A stretch of DNA of 64,000 bases, taken from assembly GCF_019320115.1 (NCBI RefSeq), contig NC_089589.1, forward strand, positions 19,531,641 to 19,595,640. The letters are read 5' to 3'. Source of the DNA: Miscanthus floridulus. Taxonomy: Eukaryota > Streptophyta > Magnoliopsida > Poales > Poaceae. The notes beneath the pieces were generated by a model. The model was given only the letters and a program-made list of their open reading frames with translations. It was not told the origin of the DNA and ran no database searches. The translations under genes and the position numbers were made by a program. Of this stretch, positions 34,350 through 45,691 are shown in pieces; the first letter of the stretch is position 1; every line of letters starts with the position of its first letter.

Positions 34350-34788
34350 TGTTGGAGCCTAAACCTCTGTAATCGTGTCAGAGTTCTTGTATCCATGTTT
34401 ATGTGCATTAGCTTTGTTCATTAGGTGCATGAACATGTTTTTGTAACTGCGTAGAATCGCGGGCAGAGGTGGAGACTTGCACACCACTGCGCCGTGACCG
34501 CAATCAGGAGGCTCACTCCGCCACGGGCTGTTCGCCGTGCTTTGTCGCGTGGACGTTCGCAAATGACGGCGTATCACGCAGCAAGAACCTGTGGCGGGGA
34601 TGTCGGTCGAGCCGGTATAAATATCAATGAAAATGCATCTGGTGAGGCTGCGCCATTAGCAGCTAACCAACTCGCCGTGTATCGCGCTCTGCGTCTCGTT
34701 CACGTGTTCTTGCGTGCGGCGACCGCGCACCGCCGGGCATCGCCATCACCTGAGTGATTCCTAGGACGGCGAGCCGCCGATCCTTACA
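34350..34788 (+). repeat. 3' LTR of copia element
   Basis: Begins TGTTGGAGCC and ends CTTACA. It matches 29618-30055 with about 20 differences, where the 3' copy usually keeps G or C and the 5' copy has A or T. Confidence 0.93.
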
Positions 34789-35800
34789 CAGGCTTCCTCC
34801 CTGGTCTCGAAGAACAGGACGAGGCAGAACTTGCCTGAGCCAAGGCTGACAAGCTTGGGCAGGAAATGCTAGTCCTGGTACCACTCGTACGGCGGTTCCA
34901 GGTATTTGCCGCCGTAGCCACACAGCCGCGCCGCATCAGCCTCGTTACCCGGCGTCTCTCTGTGGCAGAGAAGAGGTCGGCGGTGACGCACAGATGTTGG
35001 ACCTCGTCCTTCCTGGAATAGTGCAAAAAGCCAACCCAGATGCCAAGGTCCACGTCGTGCTGGATCTTGCCGCAGAAGGACAAAGCCCAGTCGCCGGCCT
35101 TGCTCCACGTGCGGCTCGCCGTGTCGAAGCAGTAGGTTCCGGCACCATCCGTCGACACGCAGATCACGTCGGACGCGCTGCCGACCAGTGCGTGGGAGCA
35201 GATAAAGTTGCGCCGATCGTCGTCGCCGTTGGTGACGTAGGGTGGCGGCGGGAGCTCGTCGCAGCGCCAGTCATCTTTGTAGAAAATCCTGTTGTGCACC
35301 TTGTGGTGGACCAAGGCCTGGAGCTGGATGGTGTCTCCGGTCGGCGTAGATGGTGTCGTCTCTGGAGTCGTTACCGGCGCTGGTGACGGAGAGGCAGACG
35401 GGGAACCGCTTGCTCCCGTGCAGGTTCGGCAGCGTGACGACGCACCGTTCGTCGGGGTAGTAGAGGAAGACGCCGCGCGAGTTGCAGTCCAGGAACACCG
35501 TCTCGCTCTCCGACAGCGCGACGCAGCAGACTGGGCCGGTGTCGTAGGCCGACGACGGAACCTGCCGGTGCAGGAAGCTCTGTGCCGCCGACGGCACCCG
35601 TATCTGCGGCACCTCGTTTAGCGCTACATGCCTCCGTATCCCGCCGAACAGTGCGCTCGGATCCTGCGCCGCCGCCGCTTCCTCCGCAGCCGCCGCCGTT
35701 GGGTAGAAAATGTTGTTGTGACTAGAGTGGAGGTCGATGCGAGTACACGCCGGTGATCCAGTTTCGCGTCACCAGATTCAGGAAACGCCGCCGGTGGCCG
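34789..35800 (-). pseudogene. Grass-specific hypothetical protein gene, disrupted
   Basis: The - strand encodes a protein of a large grass family (proteins annotated as hypothetical or DUF1618-like; I do not know the function). Pieces in order are RRRFLNLVTRNWITGVYS (about 35795-35750), a stretch with an alanine run then PQIRVPSAAQSF and VFLDCNSRGVFLYYPDER (35740-35350), HHKVHNRIFYKDDW to WSKAGDWALSF and LGIWVGFLHY (35314-34985), then KYLEPPYEWYQD and HFLPKLVSLGSGKFCLVL (34915-34800). Frame changes near 35752, 35340 and 34965 and a TAG near 34875 break it. The copia element splits it at 34793 and the outer CACTA removes its end. No start ATG is evident. Confidence 0.75.
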
Positions 35801-35937
35801 AGGGCACGCACACCGCAGAGAATATGCTGTGCGTCCAATTCCAGTCCACGGCCCGCTCACGGCCCATGGGCCGTCTGACCTCAATCCACACGTTTATCCC
35901 CTTGCTTGTGCACGCAAACTGGGCAAAGCGTCCAGCG

Positions 35938-36507
35938 ATGCGGTTGCGGCGGCGCTACGCGGCATTGCTCCGCCGGGCGTCCGCGCTGCCGCTGGTGGCC
36001 TCCCTCCACGCCGCGGTGCTCCGGCGCGGGGTCCCCGCCCTCCTCGCGGCGTCCCTCATCCAGGGCTACTCGGCCTGCGGGGACCTCGCCTCCGCGCGCG
36101 CCCTGTTCGACGAAACGCCCCCGACGCTCTCGTCCCGCACCGCGCTCGCCGGGTCGCTCTCGGAGCACGGCCAGTGCGCGGAGGCGCTGGCGCTGCTCGC
36201 CGTCCCGGAGGCGGACGACAGGGCGGTGACGGTGCTCCTGGCGGCGTGCGCGCGCGCCGGGATGGTGGCCGAGGGGAGGCGCGTGTTCGCGAGGGTGCCC
36301 CGCCCCGCGCTGCAGCACTACACGTGCATGGTGGAGATGCTGGGGTGCGCCGGCGAGGTGGATGAGGCGGAGCGGCTCGTGGCCGGGATGGAGGCGCGCC
36401 CGGACAGGGTCATCTTCGCGGCGCTCCTCGCCGCGTGCCGCGTGCACGGCCGCGTCGACGTCGCCGAGCGGGTGGCCTGTCTCATGCGCCGGTATGGCAT
36501 TGCGTGA
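35938..36507 (+). CDS. Short pentatricopeptide-repeat (PPR) protein
   Basis: About 189 residues from ATG 35938 (MRLRRRYAALLRRAS) to TGA 36505. An upstream in-frame extension to 35737 has no PPR character, overlaps the divergent gene and is ignored. It contains PPR-like helices: SLIQGYSACGDLASARALFDE, TVLLAACARAGMVAEGRRVF, then HYTCMVEMLGCAGEVDEAERLVAGM and VIFAALLAACRVHGRVDVAERVA, which resemble the last P/L/S motif and E motif of PLS-class proteins. No DYW domain is present. Such proteins bind organelle RNA (editing, splicing). The Arg-rich start could be a mitochondrial or plastid presequence. It is much shorter than typical PLS proteins, so either a truncated derivative or a minimal member. 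G+C is very high, as in many intronless grass genes. Confidence 0.7.
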   Translation: MRLRRRYAALLRRASALPLVASLHAAVLRRGVPALLAASLIQGYSACGDLASARALFDETPPTLSSRTALAGSLSEHGQCAEALALLAVPEADDRAVTVLLAACARAGMVAEGRRVFARVPRPALQHYTCMVEMLGCAGEVDEAERLVAGMEARPDRVIFAALLAACRVHGRVDVAERVACLMRRYGIA

Positions 36508-39500
36508 AAACCCACTGTCTGACTAATGCTGTAATGCATCAGCACTTGAAATGCAGTTCAGACCCGAGATCTGATCATCCATCGTCATGCATCTTTTGCG
36601 ATGATTGCTTGGACATGAAGCTGACTATGTGGTAGTGGCGTAGTGTTGCTTGTTAGTACATTGGATGTATTCAGTCGTTCATGCAATAACAGCCCCTCTG
36701 GTAGAATCAGAAATCTGTTGACTGACTGACAGTGTCTGCTGTGGGTGGCAATGTCTTCTGGTCAGTTCTGGCATCACATGAACATTGCGCTTGAATACAA
36801 CGAATGCCTCTAACCAATGCGCATGAGCTGTGTATGTAGATATTCATGCCAATTTTCTTATGTCAGACTGTAAATTCTCACATCAACTTGTTGGAGCTAG
36901 CAGTGCATAGAACTTGTGAAACATGGATACATGGTCACAAAGTTTAACTTTCAGTCAAGTTTTGTGCAACAAGGGTCTGATTGAGACTTCCATGAAACTG
37001 ACAAATTTGGCGTTGCTGTCATGTCTGGGAACTTGTGCTAAGGCATGCTCGAAATTAAGGTCTAGAAGCTGCTAAGTTTCCGGCATGTTCCCTTGTTGGG
37101 AATATATTTGCTAACATTGTTGGAAATGGAATGCCACTTGTGCTTAGAAAACCAGTACGCGAGACTGTTCTATAATGGAGACATGCCTGAAGAAAGAATC
37201 TTAACATGCAGCTTTATTCGGTACCATACTTCCTGAGTTAAAATGAAGAATGTCATCTGATTGGACTCTTAAGATTCTTCAAATAAACTAGGAAATGCTA
37301 CGAGTCTGACAGAATCCAAACTTGGGCCTAGGAATTTCAAAGAGTCTGATACTGTTGCTCTGAAGACAACTCAATAGCAAGCTTGAAACCTGGACTACAG
37401 TAGCAGGGGAGACAGATACAGCACTAAATGTTTTGAGTGGTAGCAATCTTACCAGCCAACGCTGTCCATCACTAATGTTCATGTTGAGTTCACATTAAGC
37501 CTGGCCTGTGATTGGAGACCTTCGGATCATTTGGATAACTCACATATGGCTGTAATAGACTTGTAGAAAGTTGGGCCAGTGTATTTCATAGATTCTGATA
37601 CTAATTCTGACAGAAGACAAATCAACTGCAGGCTGGAACAAAATATAAGAGGAGACAGAAGAAAGGGATGAATGTATAAGCATCAGCATCTGTGCCCTTC
37701 TTTGCATCCAAAGCGACTCATGAAGGGAATTTTCATGGCATTTTTCATGTCCAGCAATGATAAATCGACAATTTCGCGGTTGGCTGGGCGACTCTCTCCT
37801 GTGCCAAACATCTGTATGCTGATGCTGATGGCTGATGGGTGGAGAGGCACCCAGAGTCAGAGGTTGGCAGTCTGCCTGAAGGTGAACTCGACCACCATGG
37901 CAGCATCTGATGAATAACCTGGCGGCACCTTGCACTTGTACAGGCTACAACGAATGTACCAGATTCGGATACCCGTGCTGCAGTGGTGTTTGCTTGACGA
38001 ACACTGCAGGGCCATTGCTTTCGGTCTTAAACAAGGGCAGCACTGCCAAGCCTGCAAGGTTCCAACTCAGCTGCCATGTTGAACTCCAATTAGCGCTGCT
38101 TTCAGTCTTGGTTCTATGCTAATCTGCCTGTACATGCCAAGATATGTGCACTTCTGCCTTTGTCTTGCTGCTGATAGATCAAGGAGTTGTTCTATGCTAA
38201 TGTTGGTGCCAAAAATTGTTCACAGACTTGCTGTGCGCGGCTGTTATATTCAGGACTTGGCTTGCCACCCAACGCTTCCAATATTGGGTACCATCTTTTC
38301 ATCCTACTGGATTCTTTGTTTGTGGGATGCCAGGACCCAGGACCTATATTAGGTAATAAATATTCATTAAATTTTCGGCAATGTAAATACATAATTTCAT
38401 ATAGATCTGCTAGAAACAGAAGCAGTAACTGAGCAAGGCTGTTTAGTTCCTGAAACTAATTTGCTTTCGTACTGCCAATGGGTTCGCCAATATATTTACA
38501 GCGGTATAACGTAGATTAGTCTTTCTTAATAGTACTCTCATGGGTCTGTTTTAAAGTGTAGCTTTGGCGTCCGATCCTTCATACCGTACGCCAATACAAG
38601 GCACCACATTATATGGTAGAGAGCACTCAATTGATATGTAGAATGCCACAAAAATATGCTTGAGATATAGGCACAGCAATGTACCCCTACTTATTCAAAA
38701 TACTTGTTCTACACTCTTCTCTACTATTTCTGAAATACTTGTTCTAGTTGGTAACTTAAGCCTATTAGTTTGGTCTTACCCTTGCTAATTTCATCATTAA
38801 CTAACTTCATTCCCATGTATGCACAACTTAAAAAGTAAGAATTTTCATTCTACCTCTTCATTTTCTGTGCCCAACTCCAAAAAGTGTATTCAACTTCAAA
38901 AATCATTTCATTTATTGCACTTGCACTGATGAAACACTATACTATGTCGTTAAGAAATATTTCTTGTTGAAATCACTCTCTCGTATATTTCTACTTGAAA
39001 GCAAACGAAAGTTTGGCCACAGGTCTCTTCCTCTAAGCCTACTAGTCTATTCCTTTATAAAGCCAACAAAACCTTTTTTTTAAATTAAGTCAACCAAACC
39101 TTACATGAGCCTCTCTCACACGTATGAGGCTCTACTCATAGACTTGCCTGCAACGCTCTTAATGAACCAACTCAAGCGCACGTCACCTATTCATATACAT
39201 TGTTCTTTAGCTTGACCACCCTGCAACCTGCATTACATCCTTGACTCATGCAACCTCAATTCCACTTGAAACTAGTCTGAAATCTCAGTTCCACCAGATC
39301 CTAGTTTCAAGCACATCACCAACCACGTTTAACCTCAAACAACACCAGCGCATGAATAAATAAACAATATGCGAGCACAAGTCCGCAACCCGACTCAAGA
39401 CTAGTCTATACAACACCAATCACACAATGCAAGTTTATGCATCAATCTCAAAGCTAACACATTGGCATTGCACATAAACAAATGTCATTGTGCCAATTAC

Positions 39501-39550
39501 TTTGCAACGCCAATTTCATTACAAACAATTTTTTCATCACATGTGATCAA
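36508..39550. other. Non-coding stretch downstream of the PPR gene
   Basis: No open frame, domain or terminal repeat I can support. 36508-38400 has the mixed composition of a long 3' untranslated region or introns. 38400-39550 is AT-rich intergenic sequence. Decayed elements may be present but are not recognisable by eye. Confidence 0.4.
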
Positions 39551-40797
39551 CATGGTAAAAGTGTATGGAACTATGTTTAGAAAGAAACACATCATTTTCA
39601 AACGTAAAATTAACACATCAAAAGTAATATGCAACCAAAGTTCTGAATATTTGACTTAGAACAACACAAAATGTCACTCATTTGTGACTAGAGGGTGTAA
39701 TAGCAAAAAAACTTATTTTAGTCTCTGAAGTAGCAGTTCATCATCGTCTTCACTCTTCTAATAAAGCAGCATGGTATACCACAAAAATAGCATTCTCAGT
39801 TCTACTCCACAAAATAGCATTCTCAGTTCTGCTCCTGCAACTGTAGCAAGTAGCCAAAGATGTCAATCCTCGTACAACTGCACCATAACTCAACACTTTA
39901 TAACTACTGATTAAAACAGTTCACCTGGAACAGAGGGATTGTCAAAATTCTCTTTGAAATTAGACCAAAACTTAGACATTTGATATAAATCCATTCTCAT
40001 ACATGGTAAGTTTTTTTAAATAAAGAAACATGGGTATTTTATTTTCCAAATGGATGGATATCCATTAAGTTAAAGTGAACTCAAACCAGCAGCTACCATA
40101 TCAGTTATATCAGCAAGCAAAGATACATGCCAAAGCAACAAGGCATGGTATACACCCATAGAGGCATGGTAAAAGTGTATGGAACTATGTTTAGAAAGAA
40201 ACACATCATTTTCAAACGTAAAATTAACACATCAAAAGTAATATGCAACCAAAGTTCTGAATATTTGACTTAGAACAACACAAAATGTCACTCATTTGTG
40301 ACTAGAGGGTGTAATAGCAAAAAAACTTATTTTAGTCCCTGAAGTAGCAGTTCATCATCGTCTTCACTCTTCTAATAAAGCAGCATGGTATACCACAAAA
40401 ATAGCATTCTCAGTTCTACTCCACAAAATAGCATTCTCAGTTCTGCTCCTGCAACTGTAGCAAGTAGCCAAAGATGTCAATCCTCGTACAACTGCACCAT
40501 AACTCAACACTTTATAACTACTGATTAAAACAGTTCACCTGGAACAGAGGGATTGTCAAAATTCTCTTTGAAATTAGACCAAAACTTAGACATTTGATAT
40601 AAATCCATTCTCATACATGGTAAGTTTTTTTAAATAAAGAAACATGGGTATTTTATTTTCCAAATGGATAGATATCCATTAAGTTAAAGTGAACTCAAAC
40701 CAGCAGCTACCATATCAGTTACATCAGCAGTTACATCAGCAAGCAAAGATCCATGCCAAAGCAACAAGGCATGGTATACACCCATAGAGGCATGGTC
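39551..40797. repeat. 614-bp tandem duplication
   Basis: Copy 1 is 39551-40164 and copy 2 starts at 40165 and runs to about 40790. Both begin CATGGTAAAAGTGTATGG. They differ by about four single bases and one extra 12-bp unit (AGTTACATCAGC) in copy 2, so about 99% identical. The hexamer CATGGT is present at the outer junctions. It lies just beyond the 3' end of the NLR pseudogene and has no coding content. Confidence 0.93.
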
Positions 40798-40808
40798 CTC
40801 AATCACTT

Positions 40809-43800
40809 TCAAGTAGAAATGGCGTCGTGGCTGCTTCCCCCACATGATATCTCAGTTTTTATCTTGCCATTGGCCTTCCTGGAATTGAAAAACAACAGAT
40901 CGCCAAGCTTTCGTTTCCTGTGCTCAACAGAGGGCTCAGATCCATTGTCAAGCTTCATCAGGTTTTCAGCCTCAGGAGACGTTGCCACAGGGCTGTGGGA
41001 AATCTCTCTAGGCTCATCTCCAATATGCATCTGATCGACCAACTCTTTCGTCTTGAAAAGGCAGATCCTAGGCTGTCTCGGATGGCTCTTTGCTGCTTCT
41101 TTCCACTCCTTTCTCGTTTCTTCACTCACTGCATCATCAAGAGCTACCTCCTTAATACGCCCGAGGCGCTCTATTCTCGTTCCACAAAGGCCATTCAGAC
41201 CTTTACAAAGCAGGCAGAGTGACTCAAGGTGTGGCAGAGCTCCCTCCTGGTTCTCTAGGCGAACCAGGGACTGCACCACGATGCATAGGCACCGCAGGGT
41301 TTAGAGTGCCCCTTGTTCTATGACAAAGTTGAGCTCAGTTGAGATGAGTTTGAGATAGTGCAAGGAGCGCACGTTACTGAGGGAAGCAAGAACATCCCTG
41401 CTCAGCTGACCAGATGATGAAAGGCACAGCTCGGTGACACTGCCTAGCTTGGTGACGAACAGAGGCAGGCTGCGTAGCTGGCCATGTAGCTTCAGCGAGC
41501 TGAGGTAGCAGGAGTTGTCCTCCAGGGTAAAATCCAGAAAGTCTTGTGTGCACCCAGTCGAAGCTCAGAGAGAGTGAGGGAGCATCGTTCACGTCGGTGC
41601 CTCTCTGGATGAACTCCTCTATGGCGCTCGAAAGGTGAGAGAAGTTGTCATTGCCATCCGCAGTGGAATGACACCACACTTTCACCTTGGTCAGTCTGTT
41701 CATGTGTCTCATGAGCTGTGGGAACTCTGTGCTCTGGTCGGTGACAAACCCTGCCAGTGTCTCCAGGTTGCTTTTCTTTGACAGAAAGGACTGTAGGTTG
41801 CTCATTTCCTGCTGGCGTACATCTGGGAGGCTAAAAACACCAAGCAGATGGATCAAGCATGGAAGCTTTATAACTTCTATCGGTATAGGAATAATCTCTG
41901 TCTTCGCTTTTCTTGCATCAAGTGTTTCCAGAAACTTAAGATTTGAGATCTCCTTCGGAATGGTAGTAATGTTTCCCCCCAGGCTGAGATACCTGAGCAT
42001 TGACAGGTTGGATATCTTCTTCAGATGCTCATCTTCCAAGGCTTCGCATTCTTCCAGATCCAAGACTCGCAACAGCTTGTATTTACAAAATTCCAGAATA
42101 TGTGGGCCTATTTCTCCGAAGATTGTCAGAGATCGGACAAGAGAGAAATCGATGCTTGAGTTCGTTTTATCCCTTGCAGCACGAGCACCTTTGGGATGTA
42201 GGGAGAGCCGGCGGATCTTATCCGGTAGGCGAGCTTGATCATATAGCGAGGTGATGAAATTCTCACTTATGGACTTCTGCAGAATGAACTCGAGCATCAT
42301 ACCATGAGTGCGGCATGTCTTCGCTTCTGTGTCGTTGCCGACATCAATGGGCTGGATGATACTCCGGTCCATGAGCGCCTTGAAGTTATCAATAGCAACA
42401 TCCATGGCGCTACGACGATGGTCTGCTTCGACAAATCCTTCAGCCAACCACCGTCTTATCAGGCGTTTCCTCTTGATCGGATGGTCACTTGGGAAAATGC
42501 TCAGATACAGCAAGCAGGCCTTGAGGGCATAGCCAGGAAGACTGGAGTAATTCTGGAGAAGGACATGCTTCAACCTCGCTAAGGTCTCCTCATTCTCCAA
42601 GTGGTCGCCCATGTAGCGGCACAGTTTTGCACAGCCTGCTGGTGTCATCTGGCATTTACTCTGCAAGAGCTGGGCGGTGGTGACAAGAGCAAGCGGTAGA
42701 CCATCACATTTCTTCATGATCTGTTCTGCAGGTGCGTATTCTTCCAAGGAGGTTTGTTTGAAGAATAGTTCTTTTGATTGATTCTCGTTGAGTAGCTCTC
42801 ATTATGTAAACATGGCCGTTGTCAGCGCTGCAGGCGTTTGCAATGGACTGAATCGTCCGTGGTCACGATCACCCTGCTGCTCACTCCTGTGTCTTTAGGG
42901 AAGGCATTTTTAATGGCGTTCCAGTATTCTGTCCTCATGTCATCGATCACAATGAGGAACCTTGAGAAACAAAGAGAACAAGTTTAATTAGACAAGCACG
43001 ATGCTGACACAATAATTAGTATAATAACTAGGATAGGAGCAGGTAAACAAAATAGAACTAAACCAGCGTATGCTATTATTTAAAATATAAAAGTCTGTCG
43101 TCTCCCTCCTCTCCATTGACCAGCGCATCCTTGTCCCGGCGCGGTGGCATACCTCAAGATCCAGCCAAAGCCAATCCTGCCAGCATTGCCGCCTGCTGTC
43201 CGCCATGCCCAGTGGCATCAGGAATTCAGGAGCATCATCCCAAACCACCATCCTCGCACCACACCAGGAGCCTACCTCAAGCCTTGTCCGGTTTGATTGG
43301 GATTGAAGAAGATTGAAATGGATCGAAGAGAATTTTAGGGAGGGGATTAACCAAACAAGTGGTGTTTTCGATGTACCAAGCTCACAGTTACAGAAGTTTT
43401 TCCTCAACGATGGAAGGGGAAAAAATGTTTCGCAATTTTTTTTTTTTAAAAAAAGGAAAAGATAACAGGTTATACGATCGAGGGTGCGCAAACTCATGCA
43501 TCCATTATTAATTTATTTACTAGTACCATTAACGTGATCAGAAGAAACGGTAGTCCAAAGGGGAACGGACACATGCTTCTTTGGGCTTGTTTAGATCACC
43601 TCCAAATTCAAAGTTTTTTCACTCTCTCTCCATCACATCAATTTTTAGCCGCTTGCACGGAGCATTAAATATAGGTAAAAAAATAACTAATTGCACAGTT
43701 TAGTTGGAAATCATGAGATGAATCTTTTGAGCTTAGTTGGTCCACGATTGGACAATATTTACCAAATAAGACGAAAGTGCTACTATTCATCGGTTTGAAT

Positions 43801-44676
43801 TTTTTTTAATCTAAACATGGCCTTGGTTTCTTACCTTTTGAACCTGAGGCGTTCGACGAGGACATCACGGCTGCCCTCCTCATGTCCTTGCACGCCACCA
43901 ACCTGAAGTTGCTGCAGTATCTCCTTGAGAACATCCCCAGCGTCCTTGTCCGATGCACGAACCCAAATCCGCGGGTTGTATTGCTCGCCGACGGCGACGC
44001 TGTCGTACACTTGTCTGGCAAGAGCAGTCTTGCCGAGGCCACCGAAGCCGACGACGGATATCACCTTGAGCTGCTTCGGCCGGCCTTGGTCTTCCCGCAT
44101 CAGCTCCAGAATCTCATCTCGGGGCGCATCCATGCCCACGAGGTCAGCTGCAGGGGTCTGCGTGTGAGACGCCAAGAAGCTGGATGCAGCAGCAGATACC
44201 CCCGAGCTCCCGGAGGCGCTGGGTTGCCCGCCGCTAGTGTAAAGTATCCGGAGCTTGGATATCTCCTCTGACTTCCTCTTGAGCTCCCGGATCTCGGCGG
44301 CGAACTTGGCGCGGATCGAGATCTTCTTGAGCAGATGGCCTTTCTGGCGGAGCGACGACGACGCACCGCCGCCACCGGGCTCGCGACCCAGGGCCACGTC
44401 GTGCAGGTAGCGGTCGATGCCGTCCTCGATGCTGTAGGCGAGCTCGCGCACGCCTTCGATCCAGATCCTCTGCACGTCGTCGCTGATGCGGCCGTCGCCG
44501 CCGCCCCACGAGCGCCTCTCGTGGTCCTCGATGGCGGCGGCGATCATGTCCAGCTCCTTGCGGATGTACTGGATATCGCGCTCCAGGTCGCGCCGCAGCT
44601 CGTAGTTTCCTTGCACAAACGCGAAGATCTTGGGGCCGAGCGTTTTCAGGACAGCGCTCACCACCGCAGCCTCCAT
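40809..44676 (-). pseudogene. CC-NBS-LRR (NLR) disease-resistance-type gene, broken
   Basis: Two exons: 44676-43835 and 42960-40809, joined by a GTAAG donor and a TTTCTCAAG acceptor in phase across the kinase-2 motif. Exon 1 starts MEAAVVSAVLKTLG (Rx-type coiled coil) and includes the P-loop VVGFGGLGKTALA. Exon 2 has kinase 2 (LIVIDDM), RNBS-B (SSRVIVTT), GLPLA (CDGLPLALV), an MHD position reading HGM, leucine-rich repeats (LRVLDLEECEAL, LRYLSLGGNITTIP) and a Lys-rich tail (HRKRKLGDL). NLRs are intracellular receptors for pathogen effectors. Two frameshifts fall between RNBS-B and GLPLA (about 42870 and 42795), one in the repeats near 41545, and TAA at 41303-41301. As sequenced it would encode only coiled coil plus half the NBS. 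Confidence 0.87.
43583..43822. mobile_element. MITE in the NLR intron
   Basis: Ends GGGCTTGTTTAGAT and, inverted, GGCCATGTTTAGAT, with an interior (GGAGCATTAAATATAGG, CACGATTGGACAATATTT) recognisable as a very common Andropogoneae/panicoid MITE of the 'GGCCTTGTTTAG' kind. It sits directly beside the exon 1 donor site. The target duplication is not clear. Confidence 0.75.
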
Positions 44677-45099
44677 CGCACCCCACACCCAGCTGCTGCG
44701 CTGCGGCTTGATTCAACACAACTGCTTCTCCGTCCTTCTCAACGAATCTTTTGGATACATTCATGCATCGACCAAATGGTCAGATGCAGAGGCATGATGT
44801 GAGATTTAGTTTAGGAATACGGCCCCAGACGACTGTAATGTTTGGGAAGAAATGAAGAATCGGCTAGACGCGAGCTAGTCAGCGGCGAGGAGAGCGAGGG
44901 AAGAGAGAGACGACAGCCCGTCGCCAAAAGCATCTATCAGCGCAGCGGCTCACGGGCTCAGCGCAACATGCTTCCCAACGCGTCCTGGTGGGGCCCACGA
45001 GGCCACATGACCAAGACCAACCACACGGCGCAGTGGAGACACGCTATCATCAGATCAGAAAAAATAGAAGGAATCATGGAGGAAGCGGGCGCAAGTAAG
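44677..45099. other. Upstream region of the NLR pseudogene
   Basis: No gene seen. It contains the likely leader and promoter of the - strand NLR gene. A purine-rich stretch at 44840-44930 (GAGGAGAGCGAGGGAAGAG) stands out. No TATA box was identified with confidence. Confidence 0.4.
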
Positions 45100-45386
45100 G
45101 CCGGTCTCAGCGATAAGTTTTATGACGTTATTTTTAAAACTGTCACATGGTATTATAAATAAAATAAAATGAAATATAAAAAAACATCCTCATTGAAAAG
45201 TGTTATTATATGATTTTGTAAACATTTAATTTTATGACTCACAGTGAGTTGATAATCGTGTTAAAAAAAATCATCCCATGAAACTCACTTCTCTCTTCTT
45301 AAAAATGTTTCCACGTCATAAAAAACGCTTATGTAACAGCTTATTAAATACAAATAAAACTCTGATGAAACCCACTGAGATTGGCC
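45100..45386. mobile_element. MITE with GGCCGGTCTCAG termini
   Basis: Left end GGCCGGTCTCAG and inverted right end GGCCAATCTCAG, about 287 bp, AT-rich interior, no coding capacity. Flanks read TAA on the left and TTTA on the right, which would fit a Tourist (PIF/Harbinger) TWA target, but the duplication is not exact. Confidence 0.75.
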
Positions 45387-45462
45387 TTTATGCTAACTTG
45401 CTAACTTATGTATAGAAATGAGTGAAATATTTTAAAATTGTCTGCATGTGTCAATTGTTATA

Positions 45463-45691
45463 CTTTCACCGTCCCTAATAACTATCATTTTTCTGTTTTC
45501 GTGTCGTAAGTTGACTGGATTTTGTAGAAAATACGCGCAACATTTGTATCTCAAATAAATTTATTATGAAATAGGTTCAACAATATCTAATGATATTAAT
45601 TTTATACCATAAATATTAATATTATATATATATATTTAGTCAAAGTTGTTTCTCATGATGCAAAAACGATAATTATTAGGGACGGAGAGAG
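45463..45691. mobile_element. Stowaway-type MITE (Tc1/Mariner)
   Basis: Ends CTTTCACCGTCCCTAATAA and inverted CTCTCTCCGTCCCTAATAA, flanked by TA on both sides (45461-45462 and 45692-45693). The 229-bp length, TA target and 'CTCCCTCCGTCCC' style terminus are diagnostic. Confidence 0.9.

Larger units (their letters stand above)
29618..34788 (+). mobile_element. Ty1/copia retrotransposon, structurally complete but coding-dead
   Basis: LTRs of 438 and 439 bp (29618-30055 and 34350-34788) bound it, with an exact 5-bp duplication CAGGC at 29613-29617 and 34789-34793. A primer site (TGGTATCAGAGC, initiator Met-tRNA type) lies at 30059-30070 and a polypurine tract (AGGGGGTGAAA) at 34339-34349. Domain order gag, protease, integrase, reverse transcriptase, RNase H defines copia. 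LTRs differ at about 20 sites by eye (4-5%). The first dinucleotide of the 5' LTR is TA instead of TG. Confidence 0.95.

Noticed and set aside
35737..35937. Upstream in-frame extension of the PPR gene
   Set aside because: No PPR pattern, overlaps the start of the divergent gene, and a good ATG with Arg-rich presequence follows at 35938.
36508..39550. Possible small genes in 60-130 codon frames
   Set aside because: No domains, no start context and no conserved composition; frames of this size are expected by chance.
43882..44802. Open frames on the + strand opposite NLR exon 1
   Set aside because: Shadow of a GC-rich coding exon; the - strand carries recognisable P-loop and coiled-coil motifs.
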